Translations under genes and position numbers: made by a program
Origin: Verrucomicrobiaceae bacterium
Lineage (GTDB): Bacteria > Verrucomicrobiota > Verrucomicrobiia > Verrucomicrobiales > Verrucomicrobiaceae
Length of the DNA stretch: 64,000 nt
Direction of reading: 5' to 3'
Assembly (NCBI GenBank): GCA_021151605.1
Contig: JAGKWZ010000007.1
Span: 9,879 to 73,878, forward strand
Shown: positions 37,348 through 45,484 of the stretch, piece by piece
Position numbering within the stretch: the first letter of the stretch is position 1
How the letters are laid out: each line of letters starts with the position of its first letter
The notes under the pieces: model-generated
Database searches by the model: none
The model's input: only the letters and a program-made list of their open reading frames with translations
Told to the model about the DNA's origin: nothing

Positions 37348-39846
37348 ATGAGACCTGATCCCCAGCCACTTCCAAGCCTCGGTGCTGCCGCAGGCTTGTT
37401 GGCGGATGTGTTGCGTCCAGGGGATGAAGGAAGTGAGGCTCCGGGCGATGTGATCGGAGTTTACCGGCTGATTGAAAAGATTGGCGAGGGAGGGTTCGGT
37501 GTGGTTTGGCGGGCGGAGCAGGCGGAGCCGATCAAGCGCGAGGTGGCGCTGAAGATCATCAAGCTGGGCATGGACACGCTGGAGGTGATGCGGCGCTTCG
37601 AGCAGGAGCGGCAGGCGCTGGCGCTGATGGATCACCCGAATATCGCGAGTGTGTTCAATGCGGGTGCTACGCCTGAGGGCAGGCCGTTCTTCGTGATGGA
37701 GCTTGTGCGTGGTGTGCCGGTGACGCAGTATTGCATTGAGAAGGCGCTGACTTTGGCGGCGCGTTTGAGCTTGTTCAAAGAGATCTGCAGTGGCGTGCAG
37801 CATGCGCATCAGAAGGGCGTGATTCATCGCGATCTGAAGCCTTCGAATGTGATCGTGACGGAGGTGGATGGTGTGCCGGTGCCGAAGATCATCGACTTCG
37901 GCATCGCGAAGGCGACGACGACGGATTCGCTAACCGCGCTGACGCTGGTGACGCGCGTGGATCAGATGATGGGCACGCCGCTTTACATGAGCCCCGAGCA
38001 AGCGGCGGCCAGCGCGGACATCGACACGCGCAGTGATGTGTATGCGCTGGGCGTGCTGCTCTATGAGCTGCTCACGGGCCAGCCGCCGTTCGATGCGGAG
38101 ACGCTGCTGAAGGCGGGGATGGATGAGATGCGGCGGATCATCAGAGAGGTGGAGCCGAAGCCGCCGTCGCGGCGGAATGACGAAGCTCGAATGACGACTG
38201 ACGAAACTCAGCAGCGCTCTGGGATTCGTCATTCTCGCGATCTCGATCTGATCACGCTCCGCGCCCTCGAAAAGGACCGCACGCGGCGCTATGAGTCTGC
38301 AAGTGCGCTGGGCGAGGACATTCAGCGTTTTTTGAATCATGAGCCGGTGCAGGCGCGTGCGCCGTGCATGGCCTACGTGGCACAGCGCTGGGTGCGGCGG
38401 CATCGCGTGGTGGCCGTGGCGGCGCTGGTTTGTCTGCTGGCGGTTGTCGGCGGCGCGGGGGTGGCCTTGTGGCAGGCGCGGGAGGCGCGGCGGCAGGCGC
38501 GTGAGGCGGATGCGGCGCTCGGTGTGGCGCTGGAGGTGCTCTCCAGTACGGTGGAATTGGACAAAGGGCGGCTATTCCAGTTGAAGACGATGATTGACCG
38601 CGCCGCGACCAAGGCCGCGACATTAACCGTCACGCCGCAGCGGATGACTGAGCTGCATTTCGTGCTGGCAAAGGCGTATCGCAGCTTGCTGGCCCCGGAG
38701 TCTGCCACGCGTGAGCTGCGGCTGGCTCTGGCTGCAGCGGCTGAAGGCACGGTCGAGCCTGCTCTGCTGGCGGAGATGCATTCCTCCCTGGCCACCGCGC
38801 TGCTGGAGAATGATGACTTCCAAGCCGCTCTGCCGATGGCCCGGCGCGCCCTGCAGGAATTGGAGTCTCTCGACAAACCCGACGGCTTTGGTGCCTTGGC
38901 GATGCTCGGCATCATCGGTCGGTCGCTGGCGCGGGGCGGCCATCCTGAAGAGGGTCTGGCAGCCTATGAGGAGATGCTGCGCCGCATTTCCCTGGCTGAT
39001 CCTCCGTTGTCTTCGACCCTCCGCTTTTCCGCTCTAAAGTTTTATCCCCGCGCTCTCCGGGATGTGGGTCGTGTGGAGGACGGACTCGAGGCGGGGCGTG
39101 AGAACATCCGCATCACCGAGGCGGGCACCGGACCGCAGTCGCTCGATTGCGCGACGGCTTTGGACTTCCACGCTCGTGAGTGCGAGACGGCGGAGCGCTG
39201 GCAGGAGGCACACGACAGCTGGCAGCGCTCTCTGGATGTTTACCTCGCCGCATTTGGCCCCGCCCACACACGTCCGCGTGAAACCAGCAATGCGCTGATC
39301 CGCATGAAGCTGAAGCTCGGCCTCGCTGACGAAGCCATCGAGACGCGGAATCGTTTCATCAGGCTCACCGAAAGCTCCGCCGGCCCGCGAAGTCTGGAGG
39401 TGGGGAGGCAGGTCAAAATGCTCGTCGAGGACCTGCGCGGTCTCGGACGCCTGGCGGAGGCCAGGACCGAGGTCATGCGATGGCTGGAGCGCCTGAAAAA
39501 CGCCCGAGGCACCTACGCGATCGCCGCCGAGACGGTCTTCCTGGCCGCCGTGGGCCTTCATGAGCAAACCAAGGACTGGCAGGCGGCACTCGATGCTCAG
39601 CGCGCAGCGATGGCTATCCGCCAAAGCTACCTGCCGGATGCCTGGACGCTGGATTACTCGAAACTGGTGGAGGGATACTACCTCGCTCAGATGAAGCGTT
39701 ACGACGAGGCACGGCCTCTCATGCGTGAAGGGATCGCGGCGTTGGAAAGCAAGCAGGACCTGGATTCCAGCATCGCGAGCAAGTGGCTGCCGCTGGCACG
39801 TGAGAAGCTGAAGGCGGCAGAGGCGGCAGAGGCGGCGGCGAAGTAG
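37348..39846 (+). CDS. Transmembrane Ser/Thr protein kinase with TPR-like tail
   Basis: An 832-residue protein. The kinase domain has the Gly-rich loop GEGGFGVV (46-53), Lys69 in VALKI, HRDLKPSN (catalytic Asp162), DFG (183-185) and GTPLYMSPEQ. A single transmembrane helix lies at about 354-376 (VVAVAALVCLLAVVGGAGVA), after which come helical TPR-like repeats to the end. The kinase is thus cytoplasmic and the repeats probably outside. Between the kinase core and DLDLITLRALEKDRTRRYE there is an in-frame tract, RNDEARMTTDETQQRSGIRH, encoded by a dispersed DNA repeat. I chose ATG 37348 over a TTG at 37339. It is divergent from the ECF sigma gene, and the tail is duplicated at 43162-44418. Confidence 0.9.
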   Translation: MRPDPQPLPSLGAAAGLLADVLRPGDEGSEAPGDVIGVYRLIEKIGEGGFGVVWRAEQAEPIKREVALKIIKLGMDTLEVMRRFEQERQALALMDHPNIASVFNAGATPEGRPFFVMELVRGVPVTQYCIEKALTLAARLSLFKEICSGVQHAHQKGVIHRDLKPSNVIVTEVDGVPVPKIIDFGIAKATTTDSLTALTLVTRVDQMMGTPLYMSPEQAAASADIDTRSDVYALGVLLYELLTGQPPFDAETLLKAGMDEMRRIIREVEPKPPSRRNDEARMTTDETQQRSGIRHSRDLDLITLRALEKDRTRRYESASALGEDIQRFLNHEPVQARAPCMAYVAQRWVRRHRVVAVAALVCLLAVVGGAGVALWQAREARRQAREADAALGVALEVLSSTVELDKGRLFQLKTMIDRAATKAATLTVTPQRMTELHFVLAKAYRSLLAPESATRELRLALAAAAEGTVEPALLAEMHSSLATALLENDDFQAALPMARRALQELESLDKPDGFGALAMLGIIGRSLARGGHPEEGLAAYEEMLRRISLADPPLSSTLRFSALKFYPRALRDVGRVEDGLEAGRENIRITEAGTGPQSLDCATALDFHARECETAERWQEAHDSWQRSLDVYLAAFGPAHTRPRETSNALIRMKLKLGLADEAIETRNRFIRLTESSAGPRSLEVGRQVKMLVEDLRGLGRLAEARTEVMRWLERLKNARGTYAIAAETVFLAAVGLHEQTKDWQAALDAQRAAMAIRQSYLPDAWTLDYSKLVEGYYLAQMKRYDEARPLMREGIAALESKQDLDSSIASKWLPLAREKLKAAEAAEAAAK
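38174..38234 (+). repeat. Palindromic GAATGACGAA repeat inside the kinase gene
   Basis: GAATGACGAA at 38175-38184 is perfectly complementary to TTCGTCATTC at 38225-38234, with a further partial copy, TCGAATGACGA, at 38187-38197. The tract stays in frame and encodes kinase residues 276-297. The same 10-mer occurs at 29316-29325 in the guaB-guaA spacer, which points to a mobile or spreading small repeat. Confidence 0.7.
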
Positions 39847-39878
39847 GCCGCACAGGAGCTGGCTAAGTATTTTCAGCC

Positions 39879-39908
39879 TTCGTGTAACGGGCACGAAGAA
39901 ATTGAATT
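39879..39908 (+). promoter_or_regulatory. Candidate ECF promoter upstream of the delta-60 gene
   Basis: TTCGTGTAAC (39879-39888), 15 bases, then GAATT (39904-39908), 29 bases before the GTG start. The identical boxes with identical spacing recur at 44556-44585, while the 15-base spacers differ. The upstream box also lies in a hairpin, CTTCGTG/CACGAAG (39878-39898), that has no T-tract. Confidence 0.45.
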
Positions 39909-39937
39909 ATTTGCGCAAAGACCAACTCTTGCCGCCT

Positions 39938-42900
39938 GTGAAACGCGCTCTCTTCACTCTGATCCTCGTTGCCAGCACCGCCCTGCTACACGCTCTGGAA
40001 ACACCCATCGCGCCGCTGGATGGCACGTCGCAATCCAGCACGTTCGAGACTTCGAATGAGCAGAGCCTGCCCGCGCTCGGCTGGACGAATGTGAGCGGCG
40101 CTGCGCGCGTCTTCGACCTCGCCACCAATGGTGCGCTCATCGGCACGACGCCCTACGATAACTACGAGGTGCAGCACGCGACGAGCACGGTGGTCGCGGC
40201 AAACACGCACTACCGCGTGCGTGTGAAAATGGGCTTTTTCGCGGGACTGAGCGGTGCCACGGCGGGCTACCGGCTCGAACTCGGCACGGTGAATGGCGGC
40301 GTGTTTTCTCAGCTCGGAATCACGACGGGCAGCGTGAGCTACGCGGGCTATATCGGCTCCGGCACGGCTTCCGGGAACGCGGTGCTCGATGTATATACCG
40401 GCGGGACGGTGAGCGGCGATGCCCTCGCGGTGCGCTGGGCGCAGACTTCCACGACGGGCGCGGGCACTTCGGATTTTTTCGGCATGGATGATGTCGTCCT
40501 TTCCATGGTCACCGAGGGGCCGGGCTCTCTCGACTCACTCAATCTCAACATGACCAACTCGACCGGCTCGGAGGTGCGTGCCTTCGCGGTGCAGCCGGAT
40601 GGAAAAACGCTCATCGCTGGAAATTTCACCTCGGTGCTGGGTGTGGCGCGCCATCACATCGCGCGCCTGAATGCGGATGGTTCGCTGGACACGAGCTTCG
40701 ACCCCAATCCGAATGGTCACGTGCTGGCAGTGGCCGTGCAGCCGGATGGCAGCATCGTGCTTGGCGGAGAATTCACCACGCTCCAGCCCAATGGTGGCAG
40801 CGTGGTCACGCGGAATCGCATCGCGCGACTCACGTCGAGCGGCGCACTGGATCTCGGCTTTGATCCGAACGCGAACGAACGGGTCCGCTGCATCGCACTT
40901 CAGCCAGATGGCAGGATCTTGATCGGCGGCGGCTTCGGCGCGCTGCGGCCCAACGGCGCGGCCAGTGCCACGTCCCGGCAGTGCATCGCGCGACTCCATG
41001 CCGACGGCACCGTGGACGCAGGCTTTGATCCCATGCCGAACGACGAGGTGACCAGCATCCTGCTTCAGTTGGATGGCAAGATTCTCTTCAGCGGATTTTT
41101 CACCGAATTGCGCCCAAACGGGACTCCGACGCAAATACCGCGCAGCCGCATCGCCCGGCTTGCTGCGGACGGTTCACTCGACCTCAGCTTCGATCCCAAT
41201 TTGGACAACGCTGTCCGCAGCATGGAGCAGCAGCCGAATGGGCAGATCCTCATTGGCGGCCTCTTCACCACGCTGAGACCCAATGGCGCTGCGTCCACAA
41301 TCTCGAAGCCCTACCTGGCGCGGCTCAACGTGGACGGCACCGTGGATGCAGCCTTTGACCCGCGACCGAACTTCTGGGTCTTTTCGCTCGACCTCCAGGC
41401 GGACGGCAAGATTCTCGCGGGCGGTCTCTTTAGTTCCTTCAGTGTGGGTGGTGGCACCAGCACCGCACGCTCTTATGCAGCGCGACTCCATGCGAATGGC
41501 ACGCTGGACGCGGACTTCGATCCCAACCCAACCTCCACGGTCAATGTGATCATGACGCAGGCCGATGGGAAGGTCTTGCTCGGCGGCTTTTTCGGCGGTC
41601 TGGCACCCAATGGCGGGGCGCTGACGAGTCGGCCACTCGTTGCCAGGCTCTTCAATGATCCTGCTACTCAAACGCTGATCGCGCCGACCCAAACGCTCAT
41701 CCAATGGTTGCGCGGTGGCTCTGCCCCCGAGTTGAATCGAGTGCTTTTCGACGTCAGCACAGACAACGGCGTGACCTTTGGGCCGAGCGTGGCTGGAATG
41801 CGTCTCGGCAACACGGCGAACTGGCAGGCCGAAAGCCTGAATCTGCCTGCCGGCAATCTGTTGGTCCGCGCTCGTGGCGTCCAAATCAGCGGAGGTGTGG
41901 GGAGCGAGGGCCTGGTGCAGCAGTCCTTGTCCGTGGTCTTTTCACCGGAGATCCGCGTCACTGGCAACTTCATCGACATCACCGATGGCAGCAGCACGCC
42001 GAGCAGCAGCGCTCACACCGACTTTAATAATGCCATGCTGGGCACCTCGATGACCCGCACCTTCACGATCCAGAACCTCGGGAATAGCGCTTTGCATCTT
42101 AACGGCACCCCGGGTGTCGTCGTCAGCGGGGCGAACAGTGGGGACTTCGTGGTCACGGTGCAGCCCGCAACAACCATCCCCGTCGGAGGCTCGACCACGT
42201 TTAGCGTCGCTTTCACGCAAGGCGGCACGGGGCAGTTTGGTGGAGGGATCGTCAGCACAGGCGCTGCGTCTGACGCTGTCTTTCTCGATACCGGTTGGGC
42301 CACGAATCTCAGCGAGAGCTGGACCATCTCGCTTTGTATCAGCAATGCTGGATCGAGCAGCTCGATTGGTTACTTCTTCGGCGACGTCTCCGCGAGCAGC
42401 TTCCGATGCCTCACCAATGGTGCCGCTGGCGCGGGCAATCTGCTGCTGCGAGGCCCCTTCGCGGATGTCTTCGTACTCAATGCCGTGAAGGCCACGCCCA
42501 ACGTCACGACCTTCGTTTACGATGCGGCAGCCTCGCAGCTCAGGGCCTACCTGAACGGCGTGCTCGTCACCACCGTGGCGCAGGGGCCCTTCTCGCTCAG
42601 CGGCAGCGGCCCTTTCAAGGTGTGTGGCTACAGCAACAGTCCTGGCGCGCCCGCCGGCACGGTGATCGATGAGTTCCGCATGTATAACCGTGCGCTCAGC
42701 GCCACTGAGATTGCCGCGACCTGGAACATCCCGCTTCCTTTCCCGCCACCGACTGCGCTGGAGAGCTTCCGCCAGCAATACTTCGGCACGAGCGCGAACA
42801 CAGGCAACGCCGCCGACCAGGCCGACTTCGATGGCGATGGTGTGCCGAACTTGCTGGAGTTCGCCTTCGGCCTGAACCCCACGCAAGCCAGCAGCTTCCA

Positions 42901-43120
42901 AGTGCCTCAAGCCCAGCTCGGTGGTGGCAATCTGTTCTTCAACTTCACGCAGCCCGGCGGCGTCACCGGAGTGACCTACGGCGCGGAGTGGAGCACGACA
43001 CTGCAAGGCAGCGACTGGCACCCGATTGCGAACACCGGGACGGGATTCCAGCACGTCTTCTCCATGCCAACGGGTGCCGCCACAAGGCTGTTCATGCGCT
43101 GGAAGATCCAGACACCGTAG
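39938..43120 (+). CDS. Secreted delta-60 propeller protein with anchor-D and LamG-like domains
   Basis: A 1060-residue protein from a GTG start, which gives a clean signal peptide (MKRALFTLILVASTALLHA before LE). A TTG at 39902 would add 12 residues ahead of it. Seven delta-60 repeats (DGK-x-LIGG-x-F, RIARL-x-ADGSLD-x-x-FDP) at about 212-575 suggest a seven-bladed propeller. A choice-of-anchor-D domain follows (about 668-771, FTIQNLGNSALHLNGTPGVV), then a LamG/concanavalin-like domain (about 773-931, ending IDEFRMYNRALSATEI). A C-terminal FDGDGVPNLLEFAFGLNP calcium-loop-like segment, common at the ends of verrucomicrobial exported proteins, completes it. It lies between the kinase and the kinase-tail copy and is probably extracellular. 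Confidence 0.85.
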   Translation: MKRALFTLILVASTALLHALETPIAPLDGTSQSSTFETSNEQSLPALGWTNVSGAARVFDLATNGALIGTTPYDNYEVQHATSTVVAANTHYRVRVKMGFFAGLSGATAGYRLELGTVNGGVFSQLGITTGSVSYAGYIGSGTASGNAVLDVYTGGTVSGDALAVRWAQTSTTGAGTSDFFGMDDVVLSMVTEGPGSLDSLNLNMTNSTGSEVRAFAVQPDGKTLIAGNFTSVLGVARHHIARLNADGSLDTSFDPNPNGHVLAVAVQPDGSIVLGGEFTTLQPNGGSVVTRNRIARLTSSGALDLGFDPNANERVRCIALQPDGRILIGGGFGALRPNGAASATSRQCIARLHADGTVDAGFDPMPNDEVTSILLQLDGKILFSGFFTELRPNGTPTQIPRSRIARLAADGSLDLSFDPNLDNAVRSMEQQPNGQILIGGLFTTLRPNGAASTISKPYLARLNVDGTVDAAFDPRPNFWVFSLDLQADGKILAGGLFSSFSVGGGTSTARSYAARLHANGTLDADFDPNPTSTVNVIMTQADGKVLLGGFFGGLAPNGGALTSRPLVARLFNDPATQTLIAPTQTLIQWLRGGSAPELNRVLFDVSTDNGVTFGPSVAGMRLGNTANWQAESLNLPAGNLLVRARGVQISGGVGSEGLVQQSLSVVFSPEIRVTGNFIDITDGSSTPSSSAHTDFNNAMLGTSMTRTFTIQNLGNSALHLNGTPGVVVSGANSGDFVVTVQPATTIPVGGSTTFSVAFTQGGTGQFGGGIVSTGAASDAVFLDTGWATNLSESWTISLCISNAGSSSSIGYFFGDVSASSFRCLTNGAAGAGNLLLRGPFADVFVLNAVKATPNVTTFVYDAAASQLRAYLNGVLVTTVAQGPFSLSGSGPFKVCGYSNSPGAPAGTVIDEFRMYNRALSATEIAATWNIPLPFPPPTALESFRQQYFGTSANTGNAADQADFDGDGVPNLLEFAFGLNPTQASSFQVPQAQLGGGNLFFNFTQPGGVTGVTYGAEWSTTLQGSDWHPIANTGTGFQHVFSMPTGAATRLFMRWKIQTP

Positions 43121-43161
43121 TTGGGCATCGAGTTTGATGCCCGCAGCACCCGGGGATCGGG

Positions 43162-44418
43162 ATGGTCTTCACCCGCAACTCGGCGGTCTTGTGGAGCCAG
43201 CAGGCCGCGCTGCTGGTGGGCACTCCGGAGCGCATGGCAGAGCTGCACTTTGTGCTGGCGAAGGCGTATCGCAGTTTGTTCGAGCCGGACGATGCGGTGC
43301 GTGAGATGAAGCTGGCTTTGGCTGCTGCACAGGGCGGTCAGACAAAGCCGCAGTTGCTGATGGAGATGCACCAGAGCTTGGCCACGGCGCTGATCGAAGA
43401 CGAAGACTTCAAAGGTGCGCTGCCCATGGCGCGGCTCGCTCTCCAGGAGATCGAGAGCATGAAAGGTGCGGACACCTATCAGGCCTTGTTCATGCTCAGC
43501 GTCATCGGGCGTTCGTTGGCACGCCTGGGTCACCCGGAGGAGGGGATGGCGTCGTTTGAGGACATGCTGCAACGCATCGACCGTGCGGACCCGCCGGTGA
43601 ATCCTCAGCTGATCTATGCCGCGAGAAGGTTTTATCCTTTGGCCTTGCGAGATGTGGGCCGCATTGAGGAAGGTCTCGCGGCAGGGCGGGAGAACATCCG
43701 CATGGCCCAAGCGGCGTTCGGCGCGAAGTCCATCGATCTAGCAACGACGATGGACTACCATGCCCGCGAATGCGAGACCGCTGGGCGCTGGCAGGAATCG
43801 CACGACCACAGGGCACGCAGTCTCGAAATCTACCTGACGGCCTATGGCCCTTCCAACACCCGCCCTCGGGGTGCCTCTGACGGCTTGATTCGAATGAAAC
43901 TGAAGCTCGGCCTCAACGATGAGGCCATCACCGCGCGGCACAGATTCATCGACCTCCTCGAAAGCGCCGCTGGTCCGCGCGCCCTGGAGGTCACCAAGCA
44001 GGTGAAGCTGCTCATCGCTGACCTGCGCAGCCTGGGCCGCATCGAGGAGGCGAAGACCGAGATCACGCAATGGCGGGCTAGGTTCGAGAAGGCCAAGGGC
44101 ACCTACTCGGTTGCGGCAGAGCCCATCCTCACCGCCGCCGTGGAGGTCTATGAAGGCAATGAAGAATGGCAGGCCGCGCTCGACGCCCTGCGCGATGCCA
44201 TGGCCATCCGCAAGACCTACCTGCCTGACGCCTGGGCCATCGACCAAGCCAAGGCCCAGGAAGGCTTTTACCTCACCCAATTGAATCGCACCGCTGAAGC
44301 CATCCCGCTGATCCAGGAAGGCATCGCGGGTCTGGAGAAGAAGAAGGGCAGCAGCCCGGCTATCGAGAGCCAATGGCTGCCCCTGGCGCGGGAGTGGCTG
44401 AAGGCGGCCATGAAGTAG
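43162..44418 (+). CDS. TPR-like protein, kinase-less paralogue of the upstream kinase tail
   Basis: A 418-residue protein that aligns with the C-terminal half of the kinase at 37348-39846 from TPERMAELHFVLAKAYRSL (kinase: TPQRMTELHFVLAKAYRSL) to the end (QWLPLAREWLKAA; kinase: KWLPLAREKLKAA). Kinase domain and transmembrane helix are missing and there is no signal peptide. The 41 bases between the delta-60 stop and this ATG show no kinase remnant. It is either the 3' remnant of a duplicated kinase or a functional soluble TPR protein; the long intact frame favours continued selection. Its TAG stop lies in the GTAG head of a REP-like palindrome. Confidence 0.75.
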   Translation: MVFTRNSAVLWSQQAALLVGTPERMAELHFVLAKAYRSLFEPDDAVREMKLALAAAQGGQTKPQLLMEMHQSLATALIEDEDFKGALPMARLALQEIESMKGADTYQALFMLSVIGRSLARLGHPEEGMASFEDMLQRIDRADPPVNPQLIYAARRFYPLALRDVGRIEEGLAAGRENIRMAQAAFGAKSIDLATTMDYHARECETAGRWQESHDHRARSLEIYLTAYGPSNTRPRGASDGLIRMKLKLGLNDEAITARHRFIDLLESAAGPRALEVTKQVKLLIADLRSLGRIEEAKTEITQWRARFEKAKGTYSVAAEPILTAAVEVYEGNEEWQAALDALRDAMAIRKTYLPDAWAIDQAKAQEGFYLTQLNRTAEAIPLIQEGIAGLEKKKGSSPAIESQWLPLAREWLKAAMK

Positions 44419-44437
44419 CTTCGAGCGGCACTCGAAG
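44412..44437 (+). repeat. REP-like palindrome, copy 1
   Basis: GAAGTAG is followed by CTTCGAG, CGGCA and CTCGAAG, a perfect 7-bp stem with a 5-base loop. The GTAG head next to the stem is the layout of REP sequences. The TAG within the head is the stop codon of the TPR gene. Confidence 0.7.
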
Positions 44438-44500
44438 ACGAGCGACTTTTCACTGCGCTGCGCGGGGTGATTTTCGATTGGCCCCTGGCCTGCCACGCTG

Positions 44501-44526
44501 CTTCGACTGCCAGCCGAAGCTGCCTA
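44501..44526 (-). repeat. REP-like palindrome, copy 2
   Basis: CTTCGACTGCCAGCCGAAG (plus strand) followed by CTGCCTA. It is a diverged copy of the same family in the opposite orientation to copy 1, with one stem mismatch and GCAG in place of GTAG. Confidence 0.6.
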
Positions 44527-44530
44527 AATC

Positions 44531-44556
44531 CTTCGATTGCCAGTCGAAGTTACTTT
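44531..44556 (-). repeat. REP-like palindrome, copy 3
   Basis: CTTCGATTGCCAGTCGAAG (plus strand) followed by TTACTTT. It has the same orientation as copy 2 and begins 11 bases after that copy's palindrome; the head reads GTAA. The three copies make a cluster in the 205-base gap before the fibre operon. Confidence 0.65.
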
Positions 44557-44585
44557 TCGTGTAACACGCCGCCTGAAACCGAATT
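44556..44585 (+). promoter_or_regulatory. Candidate ECF promoter upstream of the fibre operon
   Basis: TTCGTGTAAC (44556-44565), 15 bases, then GAATT (44581-44585), 38 bases before the ATG of the first operon gene. Both boxes and the spacing are identical to those at 39879-39908, and the spacers are unrelated, so simple duplication is unlikely. Confidence 0.45.
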
Positions 44586-44623
44586 GCTTCTCGTGACCTG
44601 CCATCCGCAGACCGCTCGCCACG

Positions 44624-45484
44624 ATGAAAACATTCACTTCAGGTTCACTCTTTGCCCTCCTTCTGGCTGCGTCCCTCATGCCCATGAGTGGACAGCTTCG
44701 GGCCTTTCCGCCGGCTCCTTACTACACGCTGTATGGCATGGTGCGTGATCAAGTGGGGCAGACGATCACAGCAGAGGGAGCGGTGCTCATTTTGCTCAAA
44801 GGCGGCATGGAGGTCGGTCGCACGCCGATCAACTCGACGCTGCTGCTAGATCAGAACTACGAGCTGAACATCCGCATCGATCAGACGCGCAGCGGCACGC
44901 AGCCCTACACATCAAAGGCCATCGCTTCCCAGGGGCCGTTCAGTCTCGCGGTGGAGATGAATGGTGCGCTGTTTTATCCTATCGAGGTTTCGGGGAATCT
45001 CACGGCAGGCAAAGGTGGCGAGCGCGTGAAGCTAGATCTGAACCTGGGCTCCGACACGGATGGTGACGGTCTGCCAGACATTTGGGAGCAGTGGATGCTG
45101 TATCAAGCGGGCTATTTTCCAGATGGCAATGGCGTGTGGCCGATCCACCTCATCACGAAGAATGGTGACTTCGATAACGATGGGATGAGCAACTGGCTGG
45201 AGTATGTCGCAGGCACCTTCGCGGGCGATGCGACGGAGAAATTTGCCCTGGAGATCAAGGAGAAGGCCGCCACGAGCGTGCGCTTCGAGTTCTACGCCAT
45301 CACGGGCAGGGCTTACACCATCGAACGCAGCACGGACATGCAGACGTGGGCGCGTGTGCCCTTTGCCATCGGCGCTCCGGGTTCAGGCGCCACCTTTTAC
45401 ACCGCAGCAGATGTCGGCGTCCTCTCCGCCTTCACTACACCCACGCAGAGCAGCAAAGAATTCTTCCGCCTGACCGTCCGATGA
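44624..45484 (+). CDS. Secreted protein with calcium-loop-like DxDxDG motifs
   Basis: A 286-residue protein with a signal peptide (MKTFTSGSLFALLLAASLMP, then MSGQLRA). The first half is beta-rich and unassigned (YTLYGMVRDQVGQTITAEGA). The middle has two acidic loops, SDTDGDGLPDIWEQ (about 147-160) and FDNDGMSNWLEYVAGT (about 185-200), of the thrombospondin-3/dockerin-like type often found near the ends of verrucomicrobial exported proteins. The end (YTIERSTDMQTWARVPF) resembles the ERSTDL-x-W segment seen in the same class. It is the first gene of the packed operon and overlaps the next by ATGA, so translation is coupled. Function unknown. Confidence 0.7.
   Translation: MKTFTSGSLFALLLAASLMPMSGQLRAFPPAPYYTLYGMVRDQVGQTITAEGAVLILLKGGMEVGRTPINSTLLLDQNYELNIRIDQTRSGTQPYTSKAIASQGPFSLAVEMNGALFYPIEVSGNLTAGKGGERVKLDLNLGSDTDGDGLPDIWEQWMLYQAGYFPDGNGVWPIHLITKNGDFDNDGMSNWLEYVAGTFAGDATEKFALEIKEKAATSVRFEFYAITGRAYTIERSTDMQTWARVPFAIGAPGSGATFYTAADVGVLSAFTTPTQSSKEFFRLTVR

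Noticed and set aside
39878..39898. Hairpin CTTCGTG-TAACGGG-CACGAAG as terminator of the kinase gene
   Set aside because: No T-tract follows, and the same sequence forms part of the promoter-like site; listed as regulatory instead.
41942..43054. Minus-strand open frame of 370 codons opposite the delta-60 gene
   Set aside because: Arg/Ala/Glu-rich shadow product; the plus strand carries clear domain repeats.
45346..45480. Upstream extension of the 571-residue gene
   Set aside because: It would overlap the preceding gene by 139 bases and bury a perfect signal peptide starting at 45481.
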